From Deltaproteobacteria bacterium (GTDB lineage Bacteria; Myxococcota_A; UBA9042; PHBI01): a stretch of DNA of 64,000 bases. The DNA is taken from NCBI GenBank assembly GCA_020632715.1, contig JACKFA010000003.1, positions 744,001 through 808,000 on the forward strand, given 5' to 3'. Position numbers and translations under genes: made by a program. Below are positions 8,370-18,391 of the stretch, one piece after another (position 1 is the stretch's first letter; each line of letters starts with the position of its first letter). The notes under the pieces are model-generated. The model did no database searches. It saw nothing but the letters and a program-made list of their open reading frames with translations, and was not told the DNA's origin.

Positions 8370-8375
8370 CGAGGC

Positions 8376-9251
8376 GTGAACCACAGGAGCCAGTCGGCGG
8401 GCGGAGCGCTCCGCGTCGTGTCGGGAGAGCTCGGCGGCGTCGCCTGGGAGGTCGCCCGTCGTGCCGCCTCGCCGGCGCTCTCCGGGCTCGTCGCCGGCTC
8501 CCTCCAGGGCTACGTCGAGCGCGCGCCCCACCCCGTCGAGCGGCGGGAGTTCTCCGGCCCGCGGGCCGTCCTCATCTTCGAGCTCGGCCCGCCCCTCGCG
8601 GTGTTCGACCGTGCGGGCGGCGGCGCGGCGACCCGCTTCGCGCGCGGTTTCGTGGGCGGGCTCGACGACGTGTTCACGGCGACGCGCCACGAGGGCTTCC
8701 AGGAGGGCGTGCAGGTCGACCTGACGCCCCTCGGCGCGCGCCGCGTCTTCGGCGTGCCGATGAGCGAGCTCACCCGTCGGGTCGTGCCGTTCGACGCGCT
8801 CGTCGGGCCACGCCACCGCGACCTCGCGGAGCGGCTCGCCGCCCTGCCCTCGTGGGCCGCGCGCTTCGACATGGTCGAGGCCTTCCTCCTCGAGCGGGCC
8901 GGCGGCACAGCCCCCGACGCGATCATCGCCCACGCCGTCAGCGCCATCACGCGCGCGGGCGGGCTCGTCGACGTGCGCGCCCTCTGCGACCACCTCGGCT
9001 ACAGCCAGCGCCACGTCATCGCGCGCTTCCGCGACCAGGTCGGCGTGCCGCCGAAGCTCTTCGCGCGCCTCGTGCGCTTCGACCGGCTCGTGCGCCGCGT
9101 CCGCGGCGGCCCTGGCGCGCCCTGGGCCGACCTCGCCGCCGAGCTCGGCTACTGTGACCAGTCCCACCTCGCGCGCGACGTCCGCGCCTTCATGGACGTG
9201 ACGCCGTCGGAGCTCGCCGACCTCTTCGTCGCGCTCGACCCGCTCGGCTGA
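8376..9251 (+). CDS. AraC-family transcriptional regulator
   Basis: 291 residues from GTG 8376, with only a weak purine run (CGAGGC) in front of the start. The first 180 residues are a poorly conserved sensory domain (GPRAVLIFELGPPLAVFD). The C-terminal 100 residues carry two helix-turn-helix units: VDVRALCDHLGYSQRHVIARFRDQVG and LAAELGYCDQSHLARDVRAFMDVTPSEL, with the typical GYxDQSHLxR signature. The domain order is that of AraC regulators which sense a ligand, often related to DUF6597/MmsR-type activators. The target may be the VOC gene upstream, but that rests on position only. Confidence 0.88.
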   Translation: MNHRSQSAGGALRVVSGELGGVAWEVARRAASPALSGLVAGSLQGYVERAPHPVERREFSGPRAVLIFELGPPLAVFDRAGGGAATRFARGFVGGLDDVFTATRHEGFQEGVQVDLTPLGARRVFGVPMSELTRRVVPFDALVGPRHRDLAERLAALPSWAARFDMVEAFLLERAGGTAPDAIIAHAVSAITRAGGLVDVRALCDHLGYSQRHVIARFRDQVGVPPKLFARLVRFDRLVRRVRGGPGAPWADLAAELGYCDQSHLARDVRAFMDVTPSELADLFVALDPLG

Positions 9252-9274
9252 CGCCGCCCCTCCGGGCGCCTCGC

Positions 9275-10678
9275 TCAGCCGGCGTCGCGCTGCGCCGGCT
9301 CGCTGTCGCTCGTCTCCTCCATCAGGTTCTCGGCCCACGCGTCCGCCGGCTGCATCTCGTCGCCCCGCCCCGTCAGGCTCGCGACCATGCCGTTCAAGCT
9401 GTTCGCGAGGGAGGCCCAGACCTCCTCGCGGTAGTCGTCCTTCCAGACGTAGGTGCGGTTGCCGCCGCTGACCTCGTAGATGCCGGCGTCGATCTGGACG
9501 TACGGCTTCATGAAGATCCAGCTGGACAGCGCCATCGCGACGATGCCGAGCACGAACAGGACGGCCGCGCCGATCCAGATCCAGCGCCGCGCGTTGGCGA
9601 GCGAGCCCGTGACGTCGTCCTTCCGCGCCACGAGCACCGCGCGCACGTCGTTCTGCGTGAGGTTCCCCGTCACCGGCACGAGCTGCGCCACGATCGTCGG
9701 CGTGTCGATGGTCTGCACGCGCTTCTCGTCCGTCTGCGGCGGGAGGTTGTGGCGCACCTCGCTCGCCTCGTCGTCCGCGAGGTCGCTCCGGAAGAAGTCG
9801 CGCCCGTCGAGGTAGCCGACCGAGAGCCCCGTGAGCGAGGCGTCGTCGCGCGTCACGTCCGCGTCGATCATGACGCCCACGAGCACGCTCCCGCGGTACT
9901 CCCCCTTCTCGAAGATGGGCGCCGCCGTGACGAAGTAGGTCTTCCCGTCCCGATACTTGATGATGTCGCGCAGGATCGAGCCCTCGCGCTTCACCTCGCG
10001 CACGATCGGGAAGTCGCCGGCGAACTTGTCGTCGTCCGACCAGTCGTCGCGGTCGGCGTCGGCGACGCCGATGTCGCGCCAGTCGGCGAGCACCACGAGG
10101 TCGGGCACGACGCCGTAGGGGTTGTCGGCGCGGATCTTCCTGACGAGGGCGGCGAGCGGGAAGTAGGAGAGCCGGAAGACGCAGTTGTTGACGCCCGCGC
10201 TCTCGCAGATGGCGATGGTCTTCTCGAACTCGGCGACCGTCGCGGCGCGCGTCTTCTCGGCCCAGGCGTTCGGTCCGCGCAGGCGCTCGAGGCGATCCGC
10301 GAGGTCGCCCGCGACGTCCGCGAGGAACTTGCCCTGATCCTCGCGGATGTGGCGCTCGCGCTGCTCGAGGATGGCGGCGTCGTTCGGGGGCGGGAAGATC
10401 CGGTAGGCGTCGGCCTCGACCGCGAGCATGTCCTTCCGCCGGTCCTGCAGGAAGCCGAGGTAGGCGGCGAGCTCCGAGCGGGCGAGCGCCGCCGCGACGT
10501 CCTTCAGCTCGAGGTCGCGGAGCTGCTTCGAGCGCTCCCAGGCGACGTGCGAGCGCTCGACCCGCGCGACGAGATCGCGCTCGGCCGCCTCCTCGGCGTT
10601 CGCGACGAGCTGGCTCGCGAGGAACGCGAGCAGCACGATCGCGAGGCCGAAGGTGATCGTCAGCTTGAGGCGGAACAT
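9275..10678 (-). CDS. Two-TM membrane sensor with Cache-like periplasmic domain
   Basis: 467 residues from ATG 10678. A first membrane helix (about 4-25) is followed by about 330 periplasmic residues containing a double-Cache/PAS-like fold: helical stalk, then SVGYLDGRDFF, YFVTAAPIFEKGEYRGSVLVGVMID. A second helix (about 362-388) is followed by about 75 cytoplasmic residues that look like a HAMP-type linker (KPYVQIDAGIYEVSGGNRTYVW, ASLANSLNGMVASL). There is no kinase, methyl-accepting or cyclase domain, so the output is missing or provided by a partner. Its stop codon forms a 7-bp dyad with the stop of the convergent AraC gene. Confidence 0.7.
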   Translation of the reverse strand: MFRLKLTITFGLAIVLLAFLASQLVANAEEAAERDLVARVERSHVAWERSKQLRDLELKDVAAALARSELAAYLGFLQDRRKDMLAVEADAYRIFPPPNDAAILEQRERHIREDQGKFLADVAGDLADRLERLRGPNAWAEKTRAATVAEFEKTIAICESAGVNNCVFRLSYFPLAALVRKIRADNPYGVVPDLVVLADWRDIGVADADRDDWSDDDKFAGDFPIVREVKREGSILRDIIKYRDGKTYFVTAAPIFEKGEYRGSVLVGVMIDADVTRDDASLTGLSVGYLDGRDFFRSDLADDEASEVRHNLPPQTDEKRVQTIDTPTIVAQLVPVTGNLTQNDVRAVLVARKDDVTGSLANARRWIWIGAAVLFVLGIVAMALSSWIFMKPYVQIDAGIYEVSGGNRTYVWKDDYREEVWASLANSLNGMVASLTGRGDEMQPADAWAENLMEETSDSEPAQRDAG

Positions 10679-10852
10679 GGCGACCTCCTCCGTGTCCGTC
10701 GCGCGCCGTCAGGGCGGTCGGGACGAGTCCGCGCGCGCCCCCGGAGGAGCGCACGCGCGTGATGGCGGCGATGGCCGGGTGCCCGTCGAGCCGGACCCCG
10801 GAGCTCGAGTCGATGGCAACGAGCATCCGCCGACCGGGCACAAACCGCAATT

Positions 10853-10869
10853 CCCCCTCCCGATGGGGG
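10853..10869 (-). terminator. Possible terminator after the ferredoxin gene
   Basis: On the minus strand, five bases past the stop of the ferredoxin gene, CCCCC and GGGGG pair around a 7-base loop and are followed by AATTGCGGTTTG. The stem is short and the T content weak, so this is a tentative call. Confidence 0.25.
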
Positions 10870-10873
10870 GCGG

Positions 10874-11623
10874 TCAGCGCGGGACGACGCGGATGGCCGC
10901 CGGGTAGGTCGGGCAGCGGACGACGCACTGGCCGCAGCCGGTGCACGCGTCCGCCCCGACGACCGGGAAGCCGTCGGCGCCGACGGACAGCGCCGCGTCG
11001 CCGATGGGGCAGTGGTCGACGCAGATCTCGCAGGGCTGGCCGAGGTGATTGAGGCAGAGGTTCCTCATGACCTCGGCGCGCCCGAGCCGGATCTGCGTGA
11101 CCGGGATCGGGCGGAGCGCGCCCGTCGGGCACGCGACCGCGCAGGGGACGTCGGCGCAGAGGGCGCACGCGACGCGCTGGAGCGGGAGCATGGGCGTCCC
11201 GACGCGGCCCGCGCGCTCCATGTCCATCGCCGGGACGATGGCGTCCTCGGGGCACGCGTCGACGCAGCGGTGGCACGTCTCGCAGACGGCGAGGAAGTCG
11301 GCCTCCGGGAGCGCGCCTGGGGGGCGCGCGACGCGTCGGTGGGCGGCCGGGGCGCGGGCGGCCGCGCGCTCGCGGGCGCGCTCCTGGGCGGGCGTCTCGG
11401 GGGCGCGCTCCGCGGAGGCCGCGTTCGCCTCGCGCTCGAGCTCGGTCATCGCCTCCTGGACGGCGCGGTTGGCCTGGCCGACGAGCCTCAGCGCCTCGAC
11501 GCCCTGGTCGCGGAGCTCGCGCGCGCCGAGCCGGAAGAAGTCGCGCCGACCGCTCACGCGGGCGTCACGCTCGCGCTTCGCGTCGTCGCCGCCGCGCCTC
11601 CCCTTGAACGGCCACCACGCCAT
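10874..11623 (-). CDS. NapG/MauM-like polyferredoxin with four Fe-S motifs
   Basis: 249 residues from ATG 11623. The N-terminus has SGRRDFFRLG (24-33), which resembles a twin-arginine motif, but no hydrophobic stretch follows, so export is doubtful. After an Ala/Arg/Glu-rich linker come four cysteine clusters: CETCHRCVDACP, CALCADVPCAVACP, CLNHLGQPCEICVDHCP and CTGCGQCVVRCP, enough for four [4Fe-4S] clusters. This spacing, including the longer third cluster, is that of MauM/NapG-type electron carriers. No nap or mau genes are nearby. It starts 9 bases after tgt and ends the sppA-tgt operon. Confidence 0.82.
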   Translation of the reverse strand: MAWWPFKGRRGGDDAKRERDARVSGRRDFFRLGARELRDQGVEALRLVGQANRAVQEAMTELEREANAASAERAPETPAQERARERAAARAPAAHRRVARPPGALPEADFLAVCETCHRCVDACPEDAIVPAMDMERAGRVGTPMLPLQRVACALCADVPCAVACPTGALRPIPVTQIRLGRAEVMRNLCLNHLGQPCEICVDHCPIGDAALSVGADGFPVVGADACTGCGQCVVRCPTYPAAIRVVPR

Positions 11624-11632
11624 CCGCGGTCC

Positions 11633-13110
11633 TCAGCGCTTGCCGCGGCCGCCGCCGCCGCGCTTCGGCGGGCGGCCGGCGGGGGGGCCCTTCGGCACCG
11701 CCCCCTTCCCTCCCGCGCGCGCGCCGCCGCGGGTGCCGCGACCGCTCGTGGGCGCCGGCGGGGCCTCGGCTTGCGCGTCCCGGGGCGGGAGCCCGCGCGG
11801 GGCGCCCTTCCCGGTCGGCGCGCCCTTTCCTCCGCGGGCCGCGGCGCGCGCGGCGCCCTGCGCGCGGCCGGGGACGCGGCGCGGCTCGTAGGTCGGGAGC
11901 GCCGAGGGGCGCGCCTTCTTGGCCATGCGCGCCTTCGCGGCGCCGGCGCGGGGCTCGTCCATGTCGTCGCTGCCGAGGTCCTCGCTCGGGACCCCGCCGG
12001 AGGGCTCGGGGTAGAGGGCCTTCACGTCCTTCCGGAGCGTCGCGAACGTGCCGTCGGCGATGGACGCGCGGACGCGCGCCATGAGGTCGCCGAAGAAGCG
12101 CAGGTTGTGGATGGTCGCGAGGGTCGCGCCGAGGATCTCGCCGATCTCGAAGAGGTGGTGGAGGTAGGCGCGCGAGAAGTGGGTGCAGGTGTAGCAGCCG
12201 CACGCCGTGTCGATGGGGTACGCGTCACGCCGGTAGCTGCCATGCGTGATGCGGATCCGCCCCTGGAAGGTGTAGAGGCTGCCGCTCCGCGCGTGGCGCG
12301 TCGGGATGACGCAGTCGAACATGTCGACGCCGAGGGCGACGCCGTCGACGAGGTCCTGCGGGCGGCCCACGCCCATCAGGTAGCGCGGCATGCCGGGCGG
12401 CATGTGCGGCATCGTGGCGGCGAGCACCTCGTTCATCTTCTCCGGGCCCTCGCCGACGGAGAGCCCGCCGATGGCGTAGCCGTCGAAGGGGAGCGAGGTG
12501 ATCTGCTCGATGGAGCGGCGCCGGAGGTCCGTGTACATCGCGCCCTGGACGATGCCGAAGAGCGACTGGTCGGGGCGCGTGTGCGCCGCGAGGCAGCGCT
12601 CGGCCCAGCGCGCGGTGAGGTCGACGGAGAGGTCCGTCATGGCGTGCGAGGCGTCGGCCGGGAGGCACTCGTCGAAGGCCATCGCGATGTCGCTGCCGAG
12701 GGCCTGCTGGATCGCCATCGAGCGCTCGGGGGAGAGCGTCACGCGCTTCCCGTCGACCGCGTAGTTGAAGGTCACGCCCTCCTCGGTCACCTGCTTCTTG
12801 TCGAGCGAGAAGACCTGGAAGCCGCCGGAGTCCGTGAGGATCGGCAGATCGACGCCCATGAAGCGGTGGAGGCCGCCGAGCTTCTGGATGGTCGCCTCCC
12901 CCGGCCGCTGGTGGAGGTGATACGTGTTCGCGAGGATGATCTGCGCGCCCGTGTCCGGCAGGTGGATGGGCGCCATGCCGCGGAGGGCGCCCTGGGTGCC
13001 GACGGGCATGAAGACCGGCGTGTGGACGACGCCGCGGCGCATCTCGAGCCGCCCGACGCGGGCGTTCGTGCTCTTGCAGACGGTGTCGACGTGGAACGGG
13101 ATGGGGCAGG

Positions 13111-13114
<4 letters not shown>
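11633..13114 (-). CDS. tgt: Queuine/preQ1 tRNA-guanine transglycosylase with basic tail
   Basis: 493 residues from GTG 13114, whose first bases overlap the stop of the upstream sppA-like gene (GTGA). The enzyme exchanges guanine 34 of tRNAs with GUN anticodons for preQ1. The catalytic core is intact: TDSGGFQVFSL with the general acid Asp, DCVIPTRHARSG with the nucleophile Asp, and zinc ligands in CGCYTCTHFSRAYLHH. Usual length is 370-380 residues; here about 100 extra C-terminal residues are almost only Gly, Pro, Ala, Arg and Lys (GKGAPTGKGAPRG, KRGGGGRGKR). Such a tail probably binds RNA non-specifically. The next gene is a ferredoxin with 9-base spacing. Confidence 0.95.
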
Positions 13115-15672
<2,558 letters not shown>

Positions 15673-15762
15673 GGGGGGCTCCTCTGGAGGTCGGGCCCGG
15701 GGCTCTCTCGAGCGGCGCTGCCGCGCTGCCCGGCGGTTGCGGGTGGGGGTGGCCTCTGCTAC

Positions 15763-15790
15763 TTCACCCGCGGGGCGTGGCGCCTACGGT
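15763..15790 (+). promoter_or_regulatory. Possible promoter of the aldo/keto reductase gene
   Basis: TTCACC (15763-15768), a 16-base spacer and TACGGT (15785-15790) lie 50 bases ahead of the ATG at 15840. The -10 is preceded by C, giving the CTACGnT form seen before several genes of this window. Confidence 0.28.
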
Positions 15791-15817
15791 GAGGCGACAC
15801 GGCGCCCAGGGTAGTCA

Positions 15818-15830
15818 CGAACGGCGTTCG
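15818..15830. repeat. Palindrome CGAACGGCGTTCG
   Basis: A 13-base dyad sharing its core GAACGGCGTTC with the recurring gene-end palindromes of this window (17771, 45588, 50194). Here it lies 9 bases before the start codon of the aldo/keto reductase gene and would fall in the 5' leader. Confidence 0.6.
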
Positions 15831-15839
15831 CGGGAGGTC

Positions 15840-16871
15840 ATGGACGTGGAGTATCGCAACCTCGGACGGAGCGGCCTCAAGGTCTCGACCCTCTGCCTCG
15901 GCACGATGACCTTCGGCGAGGCGGACGAGAAGTCGTTCATGTATCAGGTCGGCGCGGACGAGGCCACCTCTCATGCGATCCTCTCGCGCGCGCTCGAGCG
16001 CGGGGTGAACTTCATCGACACGGCCGACGTGTACGGTCAGGACGGGCTCTCGGAGCGCGTGATCGGGCGCTGGTTCGCGGCGTCGGGGAGGCGCGACGAC
16101 GTCGTGCTCGCGACGAAGTTCCGGTTCCGGATGGGGGACGGGCCGAACGGCACGGGGGCGGCGCGGCTCCGCATCATGCGGGCGGCCGAGGCGAGCCTCC
16201 GGCGCCTCCAGACGGACCGGCTCGACCTCTACCAGATCCACATGCAGGACCTCGACACGCCGGAGGAGGAGATCCTGCGCGCGCTCGACGATCTCGTGCG
16301 GCAGGGGAAGGTGCTCTACACGGGGGCGAGCAACTACGCGGCGTACCACCTGACGGAGTCGCTCATGACGAGCGACCGGCTCGGGCTGAACCGGTTCGTG
16401 TCGTTCCAGCCGCAGTACAGCCTCGTCGTGCGCGACATCGAGCGGGAGCACGTGCCGCTCTGTACGCGGCACGGGGTCGGCATCATCCCTTGGTCGCCGC
16501 TCGCGTCGGGGTTCCTGACCGGGAAGTACCAGCGCGGGCAGGCGCCGCCCGAGGGGGGGCGGCTCACGAAGTGGAAGGAGCGCTACGCGCGCTTCGACAA
16601 CGAGCGGAACTGGCGGATCCTCGACGCGGTGACGGTCATCGCGAAGGAGCGCGGGGTCGATGAGGCGGCGGTGTCGCTGGCGTGGGTCCTCGGGAAGCCG
16701 GGGGTGACGTCGGCGATCTTCGGCGCGCGCACGGTCGAGCAGCTCGACGAGAACCTGAAGGCGGCGGAGCTCACGCTGTCGTCGGACGAGATGCGAAAGC
16801 TCGACGAGGCGTCGGCGTACGAGGTCGGCTACCCGTACGAGTTCATCAAGGGCGTTCAGGGGCGCTGGTAG
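15840..16871 (+). CDS. Aldo/keto reductase
   Basis: 343 residues from ATG 15840 with GGGAGG six bases upstream. The protein is a TIM-barrel NAD(P)H-dependent oxidoreductase. The catalytic tetrad is complete: D60 and Y65 in FIDTADVYG, K93 in VLATKF and H134 in LYQIHMQD. The length and motifs such as IPWSPLASGFLTGKY match the YajO/Tas/Kv-beta-like group. Cofactor-binding residues near the C-terminus (IFGARTVEQLDENLKA) are also conserved. The substrate cannot be told. It is followed after 22 bases by the thioredoxin-like gene on the same strand, so the two may share an mRNA. Confidence 0.93.
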   Translation: MDVEYRNLGRSGLKVSTLCLGTMTFGEADEKSFMYQVGADEATSHAILSRALERGVNFIDTADVYGQDGLSERVIGRWFAASGRRDDVVLATKFRFRMGDGPNGTGAARLRIMRAAEASLRRLQTDRLDLYQIHMQDLDTPEEEILRALDDLVRQGKVLYTGASNYAAYHLTESLMTSDRLGLNRFVSFQPQYSLVVRDIEREHVPLCTRHGVGIIPWSPLASGFLTGKYQRGQAPPEGGRLTKWKERYARFDNERNWRILDAVTVIAKERGVDEAAVSLAWVLGKPGVTSAIFGARTVEQLDENLKAAELTLSSDEMRKLDEASAYEVGYPYEFIKGVQGRW

Positions 16872-16893
16872 GCGCGCCGAAGGAAGAAGCGAG

Positions 16894-17754
16894 ATGGCGG
16901 CAGGCAAGCAGCACGTCGTCGACGTGACGACGGCGACGTTCGAGGCGGAGGTGCTCCGGGCCTCGCAGAAGCAGCTCGTGGTCGTGGACCTGTGGGCGGA
17001 GTGGTGCGGGCCGTGCAAGACGCTCGGGCCGGTGCTCGAGCAGCTCGCGGAGAAGCACGGCGGCGCGTTCAAGCTCGCGAAGATCGACGTGGACCGGAAC
17101 CCGCAGCTCGCGCAGGCGTTCCAGGCGCAGTCGATCCCGATGGTGGTGGCGCTCTACGGCGGGCAGATCGTCGACAGCTTCATGGGGGCGCTGCCGAAGC
17201 AGCAGGTCGAGGCGTGGCTCGGGGAGCTCTTCGAGGCGCTGCAGATCGAGGCGCCGGAGGCCGAGGCGCCCGCGCCGACGGACCCGGCGGAGGCGGAGGC
17301 GTACTATCAGGCGAAGCTCGCCGGCGACGCGAGCGATCACGGGGCGCGCCTCGCGCTCGGGCGGCTGCTCATGGCGGGCGGGCGGACGGACGAGGCGGTG
17401 GCGCTCCTGAACGGGATCCCGGCGGCGGCGAGCGAGTATGGTGCTGCGCAGGCGAGCCTGAAGCTGAAGGACGTGTTCGCGGAGGTCGGGGCGCTCGGGG
17501 GCGAGGCGGCGGCGCGGCAGAAGCTGGCCGCGGACCCCGGGGACCGTGACGCGGCCTACGTCGTCGCGCTCGCGGACGGCGCCTCGGGGCGCTACGAGCC
17601 GGCGCTCGCGGTGCTGGTCGACCAGGTCACGGGCGGGACGCCCGAGACGCGCGAGCGGGCGAAGAAGAACGCGCAGGTCTTCCTCGCGGCGGCGGGCCGC
17701 GGCGACGAGGGGGTCGAGGCGCAGCGCCGGCGGCTCGCGCGGCTCCTGTTCTGA
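16894..17754 (+). CDS. cnoX: Thioredoxin-TPR co-chaperone, CnoX/YbbN type
   Basis: 286 residues from ATG 16894. Residues 1-110 form a thioredoxin domain with an intact active site W37-C38-G39-P40-C41-K, unlike E. coli CnoX, which has SQHC. The remaining 175 residues are helical, TPR-like repeats (ALGRLLMAGGRTDEAVALLNGIP, LADGASGRYEPALAVLVDQVTGG). This two-domain layout is that of CnoX, a holdase that hands chlorine-damaged proteins to GroEL or DnaK. With a CxxC it may also reduce mixed disulphides. It follows an aldo/keto reductase, which would fit a stress role. A palindrome at 17771-17785 follows the stop. Confidence 0.88.
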   Translation: MAAGKQHVVDVTTATFEAEVLRASQKQLVVVDLWAEWCGPCKTLGPVLEQLAEKHGGAFKLAKIDVDRNPQLAQAFQAQSIPMVVALYGGQIVDSFMGALPKQQVEAWLGELFEALQIEAPEAEAPAPTDPAEAEAYYQAKLAGDASDHGARLALGRLLMAGGRTDEAVALLNGIPAAASEYGAAQASLKLKDVFAEVGALGGEAAARQKLAADPGDRDAAYVVALADGASGRYEPALAVLVDQVTGGTPETRERAKKNAQVFLAAAGRGDEGVEAQRRRLARLLF

Positions 17755-17761
17755 GGTCACG

Positions 17762-17794
17762 GGCCAGGTCGTGAACGGCGTTCACGCCCTGGCC
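17762..17794. terminator. Two-part hairpin between convergent genes, holding a GTGAACGGCGTTCAC palindrome
   Basis: GGCCAGG (17762-17768) pairs with CCTGGCC (17788-17794), and inside it GTGAAC (17771-17776) pairs with GTTCAC (17780-17785) around a 3-base loop, with 2x2 mismatches between the stems. It sits 8 bases after the cnoX stop and 35 bases before the end of the convergent gene. The symmetry suits a bidirectional terminator or mRNA end, although there is no T-tract. Confidence 0.5.
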
Positions 17795-17828
17795 TGCCCC
17801 CGCCCGGCTCCGGGTGAAGGTTGACCCA

Positions 17829-18380
17829 TCACTCGCCGATGTCGGCCTCGCCCACCACAAGGTTCCAGAGTTCCGGGTCCGCCACGGATTTCGTCCAGTC
17901 GTAGGCGACCGCGACGAGCGCATCGATGCGCATGTAGCTGTCGGCGAACGCGAGTCCCTTCACGGTCGCCCGGAAGTTCGCGTCGGAGCGCTTGCCGGAG
18001 ACCCATTTCCAGCGGGGTACCCACACGATGCCGACACGGGTCCGTTCATGGACGTGGAACTTCAGGATGTCCTTGAAGATCTCGTCGTCGGCCCGGTAGC
18101 CCATGACCTCCATGGCAGTCTCATCGGCGGCACGCCAGAAGTCGTACTCGAAGCCGTCACCGCTCCGTGGATGCCGGAATCGGACCCGATGCTCGAAGCC
18201 GCGCGCGAGGAGTGCCGGACGGAGCGCGGACTCGAGGTCCTGGCTCGCTGGAAATGGCGTCGACGAGCGGGCAACGAGGCCGCGGCGAACCGGCAAGCCG
18301 CCGACCTCGAGCAGGAGCGCCTGCAGCTCGTCGGCGAGCGCGGACGGAACGGCTCCGTAGGTGTGGATCCCGGCGCTCAC
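17829..18380 (-). CDS. Putative BglII-type PD-(D/E)XK nuclease-like protein
   Basis: 183 residues from GTG 18380, 12 bases after the argS stop; the start is uncertain because the ribosome site is weak. The pattern FEYDFWR...TAMEVMGYRADDEIFKDILKFHVH...RVGIVWVPR follows the core of BglII-family restriction endonucleases: a strand ending in Asp, a strand with Glu, then DxxKF in a helix and a hydrophobic strand ending in P. The Glu is followed by VMG rather than the usual x-K, so catalytic activity is uncertain. No methyltransferase or specificity gene is adjacent, and the gene rides at the end of the argS transcription unit. Function is a proposal from fold-level motif spacing only. Confidence 0.45.
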   Translation of the reverse strand: MSAGIHTYGAVPSALADELQALLLEVGGLPVRRGLVARSSTPFPASQDLESALRPALLARGFEHRVRFRHPRSGDGFEYDFWRAADETAMEVMGYRADDEIFKDILKFHVHERTRVGIVWVPRWKWVSGKRSDANFRATVKGLAFADSYMRIDALVAVAYDWTKSVADPELWNLVVGEADIGE

Positions 18381-18391
18381 GTCGCCGGCAC

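Noticed and set aside
15777..17760. Reading frames on the minus strand across the aldo/keto reductase and cnoX genes
   Set aside because: They are shadows of strong plus-strand genes with full catalytic motifs and have no ribosome sites or family features.
17771..17785. LexA (SOS) box from GAAC...GTTC
   Set aside because: The centre has three bases, whereas the GAAC-N4-GTTC box needs four, and the copies lie at gene ends, not before SOS genes.
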